Origin: JANQEU01 sp965601455
Lineage (GTDB): Bacteria > Bacteroidota > Bacteroidia > Cytophagales > Cyclobacteriaceae
Direction: 5' to 3'
DNA: 64,000 nt
Assembly: GCA_965601455.1 (NCBI GenBank)
Contig: OZ271831.1
Coordinates: forward strand, 2,418,001-2,482,000
A model generated the notes under the pieces. It was not told the DNA's origin, made no database searches, and saw only the letters and a list, made by a program, of their open reading frames with translations. Of this stretch, positions 55,035 to 63,850 are shown in pieces. Each line of letters begins with the position of its first letter. Position 1 is the first letter of the stretch. A program made the translations under genes and the position numbers.

Positions 55035-58000
55035 TTAGCGTATAATAAATTTACTAATTATTGGTCTAAATCCCTGACGTTCAATCACTAAATGATAAAT
55101 TCCAGGACCAATGGACCGTTCACTCAGGTTCCATTCTATGAGATTGTAGCCTTTACTTACCGATGCATAGTACTTACCGACCATTTTACCGTCTACAGTG
55201 ACAATAGCCAAAGACGTTGGTCCTGGAGACGGGGAAACCAATTCGACGTTCAATAAATTGGTTACAGGATTTGGATACAGATTAGTTTGAACCAATTGAT
55301 TCAAATCGATTTTATCATAAATGGTGGATCTGTCTCCAAAATAAACATCAAATGATCCGGAATTTCCTGCATTTACCGTCATTGATGGGTGCTTTGAGAG
55401 ATCATAAATCACGGCACTCTTCTTATCTACAATAATTACAGTTTTGCCAGCGGAAAGCGTTTGATCCCATGTCATTTTAATTTTTCCCGAAGATATTTTG
55501 TTGGGAATCTCAAACGACCATTTCTTGAAATCATCTGTCTGTTTGATATCTACTGCACGTTCTCCATCAAATTGTATTTCCAGGTATTCGGAAAGCCTCG
55601 GCGGAAGCGATTGATCAAAAGAGTCCCAGGAATCTGAAGCAGATGATGACATTCCAAATCCACCCACATAGTATCCCAGAACATCCGACTTTAAATGTAG
55701 TTTTATCAGCCAATCGTCCCTATCAATATCCACCTGGCCCAATTGCTTGTCATTTGCTATTTGACGATCAGAGTTGGTAATAGCACTTGTTGGTATCTCA
55801 AAATCAGAAATACTGCGATTCAGGCGAATAAATCCTCCCTCGTTGCTTCTTAATTCTGTTTTATTGGTAAATCCACCATTAAAACCTCTCAAACCGCCAT
55901 CGAAATCATCGGTACTGACGATACCCCTCTGTACATTGTGTTGAATTACCTCCGCAATGCTTATTGTACCTTCAAAAGGATTTCCAATAAGGTTCCAACC
56001 ACTAAAAAGGTTAATGGTAAATACTCCATCGTCAATAGTGACGCTCGTGCCTCCAGCCTTAAGGTCCGGTGAATTTCTGGATATAAAGAAATAACCCAAT
56101 CCTGCAGAAACGTCTCTAAAATCTGTTTCATATTCCTCGTAAGATTGAGTATTTCCTCCCCACCGAAACATACGCCAGTCTTTCGGTACAGACCCCAATC
56201 CACTGAAGTAGGCGTCTTCATCCGGGTCATCATAAGGGAATGCCAGTATGTTATAATCGGCCACTGTATTTCCAAATGATCTTACTGTAACATTCATTTC
56301 CTGTGAAATACTCTTAATCTGGAAAATCTTAGACTGAGAACGGTTGCCTTCGGAATCTTGCGCTTCATACTCAAACTGAAGACCTCCAGGCCCGAAATCT
56401 TCAGGCGCAAACGTGTATCTATAGTTAGATCCTTCCACCACCGTGGTAGTCGCCTGTTCATATGTCGTTTCTGTCAATGTTCGATACTTGATTTCTACGG
56501 ATTCCACACCCTCATCGTCAGTAACTTCTATAGAAACCTCTCTAGAACCACCGGTATTTAAGTCATATTCCCCAAGGCCGGAGGGTGTGCCATAAGAAGG
56601 TCCAGCTTTAATAACTTCAATTCTGAAACTTTTAGAAAAACTACTATCTCCCCTATCTGTAGACAACAACGTCAGGTCAAGTAATCCGATATCGTCGGCG
56701 TCGGGAATGGTCGTTGAAGTCACCACTTGATCGATGTTGGTAATCTCAAAATATTCACTTCCACTGATCACTTCGTAGGTATGCTCGTCCCCTAGATTTG
56801 GATCAATTGTCAACAAATTAGCTACTAATGTTCCAGGAGCCGCAAATTCAGCAATTGTGCTGTCGGAAATCAAGATATTCCTAGGCGCCCGATTGGATCC
56901 TCCTTGTGTTGCAGTCACCGTCCAGACTTTCTGTTGTCCATCCTCGGCAGTCACGGTATACTGAACAGGATTGGTGAAATCCTGCGCCACTCCACTATTG
57001 GGAGTAACTGTAGCGGAGTCCGACAAGGTAATGGTTGGTGTGATTGCGGTTACATCCAGATAATAAGGTACGGTAAATTCCACTGTAGCAGCTTCACTGT
57101 TTATCGTTCCTTCCAGAGGACCAACTGAGAAACTAATGATCTCATTCTCACTCCTCCCCTCGCTTATTGTTAGATATTGGTTTGAAGCAATATTTCTAAG
57201 GGTTTGAACAATGCCAGAAGGCCAGTAAACAACCACTTCATTTACTGTAGTCGCTTTGCCCAAACCGACATGTTGCGTGAAGTCGTGCTGTGATCGCTGA
57301 CCCGATGTACTGAGTACCTGCCTGGTTTGTGATACAATGGAATCGGCATCATTTATATCAGCCTTGACAACTATTCTTGCGCCAACTCCATATCTATTCG
57401 AAGTAGATCCTAGCAGTTGAATACCCAGGTAATTATTAGTATTTCCCGTGTTTTTGAACAGGTAGCTTTTTTGGGTCCAATTGGCTATATATAAATCCAG
57501 ATCTCCATCCCGGTCATAATCGGACCAGGTTGGTGCAAAGGAATTGGCAATTTCATTTACTACCGTCCCCGTTATTTGAGAAAACGTGCCGTCTCCAAGG
57601 TTTTGGTATAGAAAGTTATATCCATTACCAGAAATGAATAAGTCCAAATCTCCATCATTGTCATAATCGCCAAAGGCACTTCCTCCTGCATCATCGAGTC
57701 CAGTAAAAGCTGTTTCAAAACCTTGCATATCACCTGAACCATTGTTGAAATACATAAATACTTTTCCAACTCGTCCTCCTACAAATGCATCTATATCTCC
57801 ATCATTATCAATATCTCCCCAGCTTTGAGATTCTGTTCCTACTCCGTCATTTGAGATGTCCTGATTTGTAATCGATGTAAAGGATCCATCACCATTGTTG
57901 CGGTAGTATTCATCGTTAACTCCGTCCACGGTACTTTGGGCGCTGTTATTGGTGACTAAAAGATCCATGTCTCCATCATTATCAGTATCAACCCAGGCTA

Positions 58001-61000
58001 CATCAAGTGATTGACCAGTTGCTGTAGCAATAATGGAAGTGGTGTTTTCGGTGAAAGTTCCGTCACCATTATTCACAAAGAATTTATTGTTACGTGGACC
58101 GGCTTCCTGCAAGTGAAGTACATCCAAATCTCCATCGTTGTCGTAGTCGGCCCAACCGCTATTCCACGAAATGTAATTCGTGTTTTCGTCGGCAGGTACC
58201 GTTAAGAGATTCTTAGTGAAGGTATTATCCCCATTATTCGTATAAAACACTTTCCAATTAACAGTCTCCCAGGCCTGGCGACTGTCGAAAGTCGCGATCA
58301 GATCCAAATCTCCATCATTATCATAATCCGCAAAATTGGTAGTACCCAATGCAGTATCTGGTAGTATGTTTTGAATGGTTAAACCACCTAATGAATCTCC
58401 GTAGTAGAGATTTCCGATAGATTCATTTCCAAAATTCCACCTGCTGGCAAACAAGTCACCATAACCGTCATTGTTTACATCACCCCATGTACCGCCAATG
58501 TTAAATCCAAGCGTTTCGGTAACATCAGTTCCGCGTATTTTTTCAAATTGGATGTCGTTTGTGAAATTGATACTTACATCAATTACCCAATCCTTTTCTG
58601 TCCCATCCAATGCCCTGACAGTAAGTTTTTGCGGGTCGTAAAAGTTGTAATTGGTCTCATCCGAAATAATTTCCGATCCGTCCTTATCAAACAGCCTGGC
58701 TCCCGGGGATAATGAAAAATTGGGAGTCAAATTATGGATGTCCATATTCGCATCAATCACTACTCTTATGGAGTCGTTAGGACCAATTGGATCTACCTGT
58801 GACTGACCCAAATTCCAAGTTTGTATCTCGGCTCCTGAAGCAGTCTGAGAGTTATATACATTTTGCACCTCGGTATCGGAAAGGGCATCATGATAAATCT
58901 GGACTTCATCAATCGTTCCATCAAAATTTTCTCCAATTCGCCAAAACCCATCAAAGGATGCCGCGGAAGTAACCGTTGGTCCTGTGGCCACAAGATCTCC
59001 GTCCAAGTACAATTTCATTCCATCTGCAGATAAAGATGCTGCTACATGATACCATCTGTTTGATTCAAGATTACCAGGTGCTTGAATAGTTTGTGTACTA
59101 CCTGGGTTGACCAGAAAATAAAGATCATTGTCTGCGCCAACATAAATTTGTCTATCAAACTGTGTTGGATCTGCCGTATTATCCCCATATCCAATCATTA
59201 CACCATCATCATTCTCGTAGGAAAACCAAGACATTATTGTGAACTCCTGAGGATCAGGTTGTTGGTCATCAACGAGCATATAATCCTCTCTGTCAAAAAT
59301 ATAAGCCCGATTATTCTCCATAAAACGATCTGGTGCCAACTCGGCTCCTGTGATTGTTACCGATGACGCGCACGGGTTAGGATCTACAGCATCGCCGTTG
59401 AAATCCTGGTATACTAGAGAACCTATTTCATCTATAAAAAGAGACTCAACTTCAGCTCCATTCAGGGCCCGATTATACAGCCTTGCATTGTCGATTGCAC
59501 CCCTGTAAAAGATGCTAGATGAAGAATTACTCCCAAATTGTACGGGATCAGTGGTCACGTCCACCGCTCCAGTCACGTCATATTCCGCATCGAGATATCC
59601 GTCAACGTATAACCTTACTTTACTATTGTCGTAGGTAGCCACCACCATGTGATACTGACCATCATTTACGTTGGTCACCGCCGCATAATCCCCGGAAACC
59701 GTGGAACCTGTAAGTGACAAAGCCACGGTGTTGGTTCCATTATTTCTCTGTAGTCGCCAGGCACCCTCTCCTTTAGTAATAATTCCTTCCCATGCGTTTT
59801 GAAAATTTGGTCGTATCCATGTCTGAATGGTAAACTCCGTAGTGAAATCCAGATCATCGGTATCTGCGACTTCATCAAAATCTTCCGTACCGTCATATAA
59901 CCGTGCACTAAAATCCTCACCGAACCTGTTCGATGTAACCTCATAACCGTTAAAAATCTCGGCATTCTTGCCAGTCCATGTAAAGTCTAGATTAGGATCT
60001 CCAAATGCATAAATACCTACAGCTCCCTTTTGAATATAATCGTTGCAGTCACAAATTTCACCAATACCGTCACGGTCATAATCTTCCTGCCCCGCATTGG
60101 AGTCATCGGGGCAATTGTCTTGTGAATCAAGTATTCCATCCGAATCAGTGTCCGTTCCCGATTGATTGAGATTTCTAAACGCAGAAATCATGGGTGTTGC
60201 TCCTTCGTCTGAGAGAACTATGTCATTCAATCCATCATTATCCAAATCGGACACTTTGATGCTAAGAGGATTGTCATTTGCATTAATTACAAAGGGTGTT
60301 GAAAAACTATTCTCATTTATCGTTCCTGAAGAACTCTGATTATGGAATATGTTTATTGCGGGATTTCCATTCCGCCGGACAATAATTTCGGGTTTACCAT
60401 CATCCGTTAAATCACCGGTTTCAATAATCCATGGATAGCCAAGGTTCTGAATCTCAACACCAGTTTCAAAACTTAAACTACCGGAGGTGCTGGTATTTCT
60501 AAACAGAGTGATCACATTTACACCACCGCATGACACTAATATGTCTGATTTTCCATCTCCATCGAGATCGGTAATGGCCGTGTTGTTTGCGTATTGACCT
60601 CTTACGGCAAGCTCAGTACGGGTATCAAATGCAATATTTCCCGGACCCGAAGAAGTATTTCGAAAAACAGCGGCATAATTGTCACCGCTCGCTCCTGCAA
60701 CTAAATCCAGTTTACCATCGCCATCAATATCTGATGTTTGGATTGACCATAATTCAGAGGAGCCGATCTGGAAGTTAACTCCGGACACTAATGAAATATT
60801 TCCAACAGTAGATGTATTCCTCAAGACAGAGAAGTAGGTCAAGTTATCGTCATCCTTTCCTCCAGCAATTACATCGTCGTTCCCATCCCCGTCAAAATCA
60901 GCCATGTGAACATTTCCTCCCAGACCGACAAAGCCTTGTGGTGCACCAAAGCTGATAGAACCTACCGTGCTGGTATTCAACGCTATAATGATTGAATCAG

Positions 61001-61352
61001 CCCCGGCAGCCAAGATATCTAACTTCCCATCACCGTCAACATCACCCAATTCCGCTCCGTATAAAACATTCGATAAAGACGTAATCACATCAACCTGGGT
61101 ATCATAGGAAACAGTGCCCGATGTACTGGTGTTTCGAAAGGCAGTAAGATCACCATTTGAAATGTTTACAACGTAGAAATCATCTAACCCATCGCCATCG
61201 ATGTCGCCGACATCTCCAATTTTATAGATTCCCCCATCGGCATCAGTGAAGTCCTGTCTCGTGGAAAACGAAGCCCCAATAGAACCGGTGAATTGGCCAT
61301 GGGCCAAAAAGCCCAAAAGAAAACTTATGCCATAAATGAAAAATGCTCTCAT
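55035..61352 (-). CDS. Giant T9SS cargo: two FG-GAP propellers, two LamG domains
   Basis: 2105 residues with a signal peptide. The order is: seven FG-GAP/VCBS repeats (about 25-395; DVDGDGKLDIL-type Ca sites with FRNTSTSGSLSF between), a TSP3-like Ca motif (DSDGILDSQDNCPDDS), two LamG domains (about 455-635 and 655-835), an Ig-like domain (TVRALDGTEKDW), seven more repeats (about 937-1310; FFVNNGDGTF, LFKNTGN), an ASPIC/UnbV domain (about 1304-1397; GVGARIVV, VVVYWPSG), a second Ig-like domain, a cadherin-like domain, another Ig-like domain (about 1590-1685), a beta region, and a type A sorting domain (LYPNPVTNLLNVEL). Seven plus seven repeats suggest two seven-bladed propellers. Likely a calcium-dependent surface adhesin. 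Confidence 0.9.
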   Translation of the reverse strand: MRAFFIYGISFLLGFLAHGQFTGSIGASFSTRQDFTDADGGIYKIGDVGDIDGDGLDDFYVVNISNGDLTAFRNTSTSGTVSYDTQVDVITSLSNVLYGAELGDVDGDGKLDILAAGADSIIIALNTSTVGSISFGAPQGFVGLGGNVHMADFDGDGNDDVIAGGKDDDNLTYFSVLRNTSTVGNISLVSGVNFQIGSSELWSIQTSDIDGDGKLDLVAGASGDNYAAVFRNTSSGPGNIAFDTRTELAVRGQYANNTAITDLDGDGKSDILVSCGGVNVITLFRNTSTSGSLSFETGVEIQNLGYPWIIETGDLTDDGKPEIIVRRNGNPAINIFHNQSSSGTINENSFSTPFVINANDNPLSIKVSDLDNDGLNDIVLSDEGATPMISAFRNLNQSGTDTDSDGILDSQDNCPDDSNAGQEDYDRDGIGEICDCNDYIQKGAVGIYAFGDPNLDFTWTGKNAEIFNGYEVTSNRFGEDFSARLYDGTEDFDEVADTDDLDFTTEFTIQTWIRPNFQNAWEGIITKGEGAWRLQRNNGTNTVALSLTGSTVSGDYAAVTNVNDGQYHMVVATYDNSKVRLYVDGYLDAEYDVTGAVDVTTDPVQFGSNSSSSIFYRGAIDNARLYNRALNGAEVESLFIDEIGSLVYQDFNGDAVDPNPCASSVTITGAELAPDRFMENNRAYIFDREDYMLVDDQQPDPQEFTIMSWFSYENDDGVMIGYGDNTADPTQFDRQIYVGADNDLYFLVNPGSTQTIQAPGNLESNRWYHVAASLSADGMKLYLDGDLVATGPTVTSAASFDGFWRIGENFDGTIDEVQIYHDALSDTEVQNVYNSQTASGAEIQTWNLGQSQVDPIGPNDSIRVVIDANMDIHNLTPNFSLSPGARLFDKDGSEIISDETNYNFYDPQKLTVRALDGTEKDWVIDVSINFTNDIQFEKIRGTDVTETLGFNIGGTWGDVNNDGYGDLFASRWNFGNESIGNLYYGDSLGGLTIQNILPDTALGTTNFADYDNDGDLDLIATFDSRQAWETVNWKVFYTNNGDNTFTKNLLTVPADENTNYISWNSGWADYDNDGDLDVLHLQEAGPRNNKFFVNNGDGTFTENTTSIIATATGQSLDVAWVDTDNDGDMDLLVTNNSAQSTVDGVNDEYYRNNGDGSFTSITNQDISNDGVGTESQSWGDIDNDGDIDAFVGGRVGKVFMYFNNGSGDMQGFETAFTGLDDAGGSAFGDYDNDGDLDLFISGNGYNFLYQNLGDGTFSQITGTVVNEIANSFAPTWSDYDRDGDLDLYIANWTQKSYLFKNTGNTNNYLGIQLLGSTSNRYGVGARIVVKADINDADSIVSQTRQVLSTSGQRSQHDFTQHVGLGKATTVNEVVVYWPSGIVQTLRNIASNQYLTISEGRSENEIISFSVGPLEGTINSEAATVEFTVPYYLDVTAITPTITLSDSATVTPNSGVAQDFTNPVQYTVTAEDGQQKVWTVTATQGGSNRAPRNILISDSTIAEFAAPGTLVANLLTIDPNLGDEHTYEVISGSEYFEITNIDQVVTSTTIPDADDIGLLDLTLLSTDRGDSSFSKSFRIEVIKAGPSYGTPSGLGEYDLNTGGSREVSIEVTDDEGVESVEIKYRTLTETTYEQATTTVVEGSNYRYTFAPEDFGPGGLQFEYEAQDSEGNRSQSKIFQIKSISQEMNVTVRSFGNTVADYNILAFPYDDPDEDAYFSGLGSVPKDWRMFRWGGNTQSYEEYETDFRDVSAGLGYFFISRNSPDLKAGGTSVTIDDGVFTINLFSGWNLIGNPFEGTISIAEVIQHNVQRGIVSTDDFDGGLRGFNGGFTNKTELRSNEGGFIRLNRSISDFEIPTSAITNSDRQIANDKQLGQVDIDRDDWLIKLHLKSDVLGYYVGGFGMSSSASDSWDSFDQSLPPRLSEYLEIQFDGERAVDIKQTDDFKKWSFEIPNKISSGKIKMTWDQTLSAGKTVIIVDKKSAVIYDLSKHPSMTVNAGNSGSFDVYFGDRSTIYDKIDLNQLVQTNLYPNPVTNLLNVELVSPSPGPTSLAIVTVDGKMVGKYYASVSKGYNLIEWNLSERSIGPGIYHLVIERQGFRPIISKFIIR

Positions 61353-61361
61353 CTTAAAATC

Positions 61362-62093
61362 TTAGTTCCCTGGATCAGGAGGTGTGGGTAAATTCTTTTG
61401 ATCACCTCCACCACCGTTACTGATTAGATAGATTACTCCCGCCAAACCCGCTGCACCTGCTGAACCACCCGCTAATAGAATGGGATTTATTCCAGCACCG
61501 ATGGCAAAGGACTGACTCTCATAAATTTCGTTGGCGTTAGTCAGATTAGTTAAACGGATTTTATATCCTTTCCCCTTTTCAATGTCTTTTGATACCATCC
61601 ATGTGTAATCACCGGTGTTATTGGAAGTGGTTATTTCGGAGACTACCACATCATTCTTCACTAATTCAATTTTTACACGATCCGCTGGATTACCACCTTG
61701 CCACTGTATCTCCGTTTCCTTCAGCTGTTTTCCGGATAGTCTTTCTTGTTCCGAATGGATAGGAAGATAAGTCACTTCCCCTCGTAGTTCTAATTGTACC
61801 TCTCCATCAAACTCTATTAATTCCTTTTGAGCGTCCCATATCAATGTATAAATTTGATTGTTGTTAGGTAGCTCTCCTTCAACATCTCCCGTTATGAACT
61901 GCATGGGTTTGGAAAAGTTATCGTGTGAACTGTAGAGCTTTACCTCGTATCTTTCCAAATCAAAATTGCCATCAATTCTAAAGTCGACGGTGATCTTGTT
62001 ATTCTCATTCCTCACATCAGCAATGAAAAATTGCTGTGCCTGATTTACAAGGAATGTCAGCATAAGGCCGATAAACAGTGAACAACGTTTCAT
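61362..62093 (-). CDS. Kre9/KNH-like Ig-domain membrane protein
   Basis: The first gene of the caspase operon. The 243 residues comprise a signal peptide (SLFIGLMLTFLVNQAQ), a beta-domain (about 20-115), an Ig-like Kre9/KNH-type domain (about 127-203; IQWQGGNPADRVKIEL, SNNTGDYTWMVSKDI, YKIRLTNLTNANEIYES), then a small-residue-rich membrane segment (INPILLAGGSAGAAGLAGVI) and a Gly/Pro tail (NGGGGDQKNLPTPPDPGN). It may hold the product of the operon at the envelope. Function unknown. Nine bases separate it from the giant gene. Confidence 0.75.
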   Translation of the reverse strand: MKRCSLFIGLMLTFLVNQAQQFFIADVRNENNKITVDFRIDGNFDLERYEVKLYSSHDNFSKPMQFITGDVEGELPNNNQIYTLIWDAQKELIEFDGEVQLELRGEVTYLPIHSEQERLSGKQLKETEIQWQGGNPADRVKIELVKNDVVVSEITTSNNTGDYTWMVSKDIEKGKGYKIRLTNLTNANEIYESQSFAIGAGINPILLAGGSAGAAGLAGVIYLISNGGGGDQKNLPTPPDPGN

Positions 62094-62136
62094 AGGTAGG
62101 CCACTCTTTAGTTGATAAAGTCAAATAATTCGCCAA

Positions 62137-62156
62137 ATAGTACTATAGTATACTAT
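62137..62156. promoter_or_regulatory. Overlapping palindromes upstream of the caspase operon
   Basis: ATAGTACTAT (10 bp) and ATAGTATACTAT (12 bp) are both perfect palindromes sharing two bases, centred about 55 bp before the first start codon of the operon. They sit where a promoter or operator is expected. The protein that binds is not known. Confidence 0.4.
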
Positions 62157-62423
62157 TATTCTGAATAGCTGGTTGTCGGTATATAAATGTACTGATTTTC
62201 GAAAGAGAATCGAAATGTAATGCCAAAAGGTGCCTGTATTTAAACAAGTAGCCGATTATTAGTAATTGAGGAAAGAACTGGCAGCAGGGTATGCGAATGA
62301 AAAATACCCACTTTCGGGTACCAAATTACCCTCTTTATGATGATTGCGAGACCTGAATGAAGTTGACTCAACATTCGTTCAATTGTAGATCGTAGCCTTC
62401 AAGCGTCAGGACGGTGGGGAAAA

Positions 62424-62531
62424 CAGCTTTAGCTAAAGCAACGGATAAATCCACCTTCGCCGAATCTACGACAAAAATCCACCTTCGCTGAAGCTACGGT
62501 GAAAACCCGCCTTCGCTAAAGCTACGGCGGG
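62424..62531. repeat. REP-like short repeats, four degenerate units
   Basis: Units of about 26-30 bp share CCACCTTCGC(T/C)(A/G)AA(G)C: CAGCTTTAGCTAAAGCAACGG, then three CCACCTTCG/CCCGCCTTCG copies, the last a near-palindrome CCCGCCTTCGCTAAAGCTACGGCGGG arm pair (cccgcc/ggcggg). They look like REP/BIME elements mobilised by RAYT transposases, outside coding sequence. They lie between the caspase operon leader and the rplT terminator. Confidence 0.6.
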
Positions 62532-62534
62532 TAA

Positions 62535-62570
62535 ATAAAAAAAGCCGCTCCCAACTGGTGGAAACGGCTT
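62535..62570 (-). terminator. Terminator after rplT
   Basis: On the minus strand the stem AAGCCGTTTCC/GGAGCGGCTT with a T-run follows the rplT stop by about 25 bp, ending the thrS-infC-rpmI-rplT unit. The REP-like repeats begin directly beyond it. Confidence 0.85.
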
Positions 62571-62594
62571 ATCCTCTCCTAAACTCTTGTTACT

Positions 62595-62939
62595 TTATTT
62601 ATTTACTTTCTCCACTATAGCTTTGAAAGCTTCAGGATTATTCATGGCCAGATCGGCCAGTACCTTTCGGTTAATATCGATCTCATTTTCTTTAAGCAAG
62701 CCCATGAACTTGGAATAACTTAGTCCATATTCTCTAACCCCTGCGTTGATTCTTTGGATCCAGAGTGCTCTGAATTCCCTCTTCTTAGCTTTTCTGTCTC
62801 GGTATGCATATGTCCATCCTTTTTCAATGGCATTTTTGGATACCGTCCAGACGTTTTTTCTACGACCAAAGTAACCTTTGGCGTTCTTCATCATTTTTTT
62901 ACGCCGGTTCTTCGATGCTACGTGATTAACTGATCTCAT
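62595..62939 (-). CDS. rplT: Ribosomal protein bL20
   Basis: The 114-residue protein begins [20 protein letters not shown] and has [20 protein letters not shown] and [20 protein letters not shown], the L20 pattern. It is part of the 50S subunit, needed for early assembly. It follows rpmI after about 80 bp, in the usual infC-rpmI-rplT order. An rplT/rpmI translational control site of the E. coli type could lie in that gap, but I see no clear structure. Confidence 0.98.
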   Translation of the reverse strand: MRSVNHVASKNRRKKMMKNAKGYFGRRKNVWTVSKNAIEKGWTYAYRDRKAKKREFRALWIQRINAGVREYGLSYSKFMGLLKENEIDINRKVLADLAMNNPEAFKAIVEKVNK

Positions 62940-63019
62940 TGATTAATTTTTGTTTTTGATAAAAGGCGATCCTATATAGGATGCTTAATACCTGGTATCG
63001 GGTTAAACCATAAACCTAA

Positions 63020-63214
63020 CTACAGTTTCAAAAGCTGCTTGATATTCTTCTCATCAGCTTTGTGTACAGTAGTCATGTGCGTAAGATTACGCTTTTGCTT
63101 CGTTTCCTTCTTCGTCAAAATATGACTTTTGAAGGCGTGCTTCCTTTTAATTTTTCCTGAGCCAGTAAGCTTGAATCTCTTCTTTGCTCCGGAATTAGTC
63201 TTCACTTTTGGCAT
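63020..63214 (-). CDS. rpmI: Ribosomal protein bL35
   Basis: The 64-residue basic protein ([20 protein letters not shown]) has the L35 start and the [13 protein letters not shown] segment. It is part of the 50S subunit. It lies six bases after infC, so it is co-translated with it. Confidence 0.98.
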   Translation of the reverse strand: MPKVKTNSGAKKRFKLTGSGKIKRKHAFKSHILTKKETKQKRNLTHMTTVHKADEKNIKQLLKL

Positions 63215-63220
63215 TCTACT

Positions 63221-63772
63221 CTATTTTTTCTGTTTAGGAGACAGCATTAAAAACATTCGTTTTCCTTCAAGTCTAGGTAATTCCTCGACTTTCGCTTCCT
63301 CTTCCAGCGCCTGAGCAAATTTCAAGAGAAGTATTTCACCTCTCTCTTTAAAAACAATTGTGCGTCCAACAAAGTGAACGTACGCCTTTACCTTGGCTCC
63401 TTCCTGAAGAAACTTCTTCGCATGATTTAATTTAAAATTGAAGTCATGATCATCGGTATTTGGTCCGAAGCGAATTTCTTTAACAACAGTCTTCTGAGCC
63501 TTGGCCTTGATCTCCTTCTGCTTCTTCTTCTGTTCGTATTTAAACTTTGAATAATCAATGATCTTACAAACAGGTGGATCCGCTTTAGGTGAGATCTCCA
63601 CAAGGTCAAGACCTTGTTCTTCCGCAATTTTTAACGCTTTGGATAGAGGATATACATCAACTTTTACATTATCCCCAACTAATCGTATGGGGTCAGATGA
63701 TATCCTGCCATTGACCTTATAGGGTTCTTCTTGTCTGACTCTACCTATAGGTCTTCTTCTTTGTTTACCGAT
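63221..63772 (-). CDS. infC: Translation initiation factor IF-3 with ATC start codon
   Basis: IF-3 binds the 30S subunit and checks start codons. The 183-residue product reads (ATC)[23 protein letters not shown](S)[13 protein letters not shown], then [20 protein letters not shown], and ends MLSPKQKK, covering both domains. The ORF from the later GTG (codon 58) would lack the whole N-terminal domain. The frame is open back to ATC, which lies 6 bp after AAGGAGG. AUC/AUU starts are the known basis of IF-3 self-regulation. thrS lies directly upstream. Confidence 0.95.
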   Translation of the reverse strand: MGKQRRRPIGRVRQEEPYKVNGRISSDPIRLVGDNVKVDVYPLSKALKIAEEQGLDLVEISPKADPPVCKIIDYSKFKYEQKKKQKEIKAKAQKTVVKEIRFGPNTDDHDFNFKLNHAKKFLQEGAKVKAYVHFVGRTIVFKERGEILLLKFAQALEEEAKVEELPRLEGKRMFLMLSPKQKK

Positions 63773-63778
63773 TGTTTT

Positions 63779-63784
63779 CCTCCT
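63779..63784 (-). promoter_or_regulatory. Strong Shine-Dalgarno site of infC
   Basis: AGGAGG (within AAAAAAGGAGG on the minus strand) lies six bases before the ATC start of infC. It is the only full consensus ribosome site I noticed in the window, whose genes mostly lack one, and it fixes the unusual start. A strong site with a poor start codon is the expected arrangement for IF-3 control. Confidence 0.8.
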
Positions 63785-63850
63785 TTTTTAGTTCAACCAT
63801 GAAAAAACGAACGCAAATATCGTATAATTTCCTTCTTTTTAAAGGTTTAT

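Noticed and set aside
62424..62531. Possible CRISPR array (short direct repeats with similar spacing)
   Set aside because: The units are adjacent with no unique 25-40-bp spacers, are degenerate, and no cas gene is near. REP-like elements fit better.
63221..63601. IF-3 starting at the internal GTG (126 residues)
   Set aside because: This would remove the whole N-terminal domain, while the frame continues upstream with a full IF-3 N-terminal sequence and a Shine-Dalgarno before an ATC.
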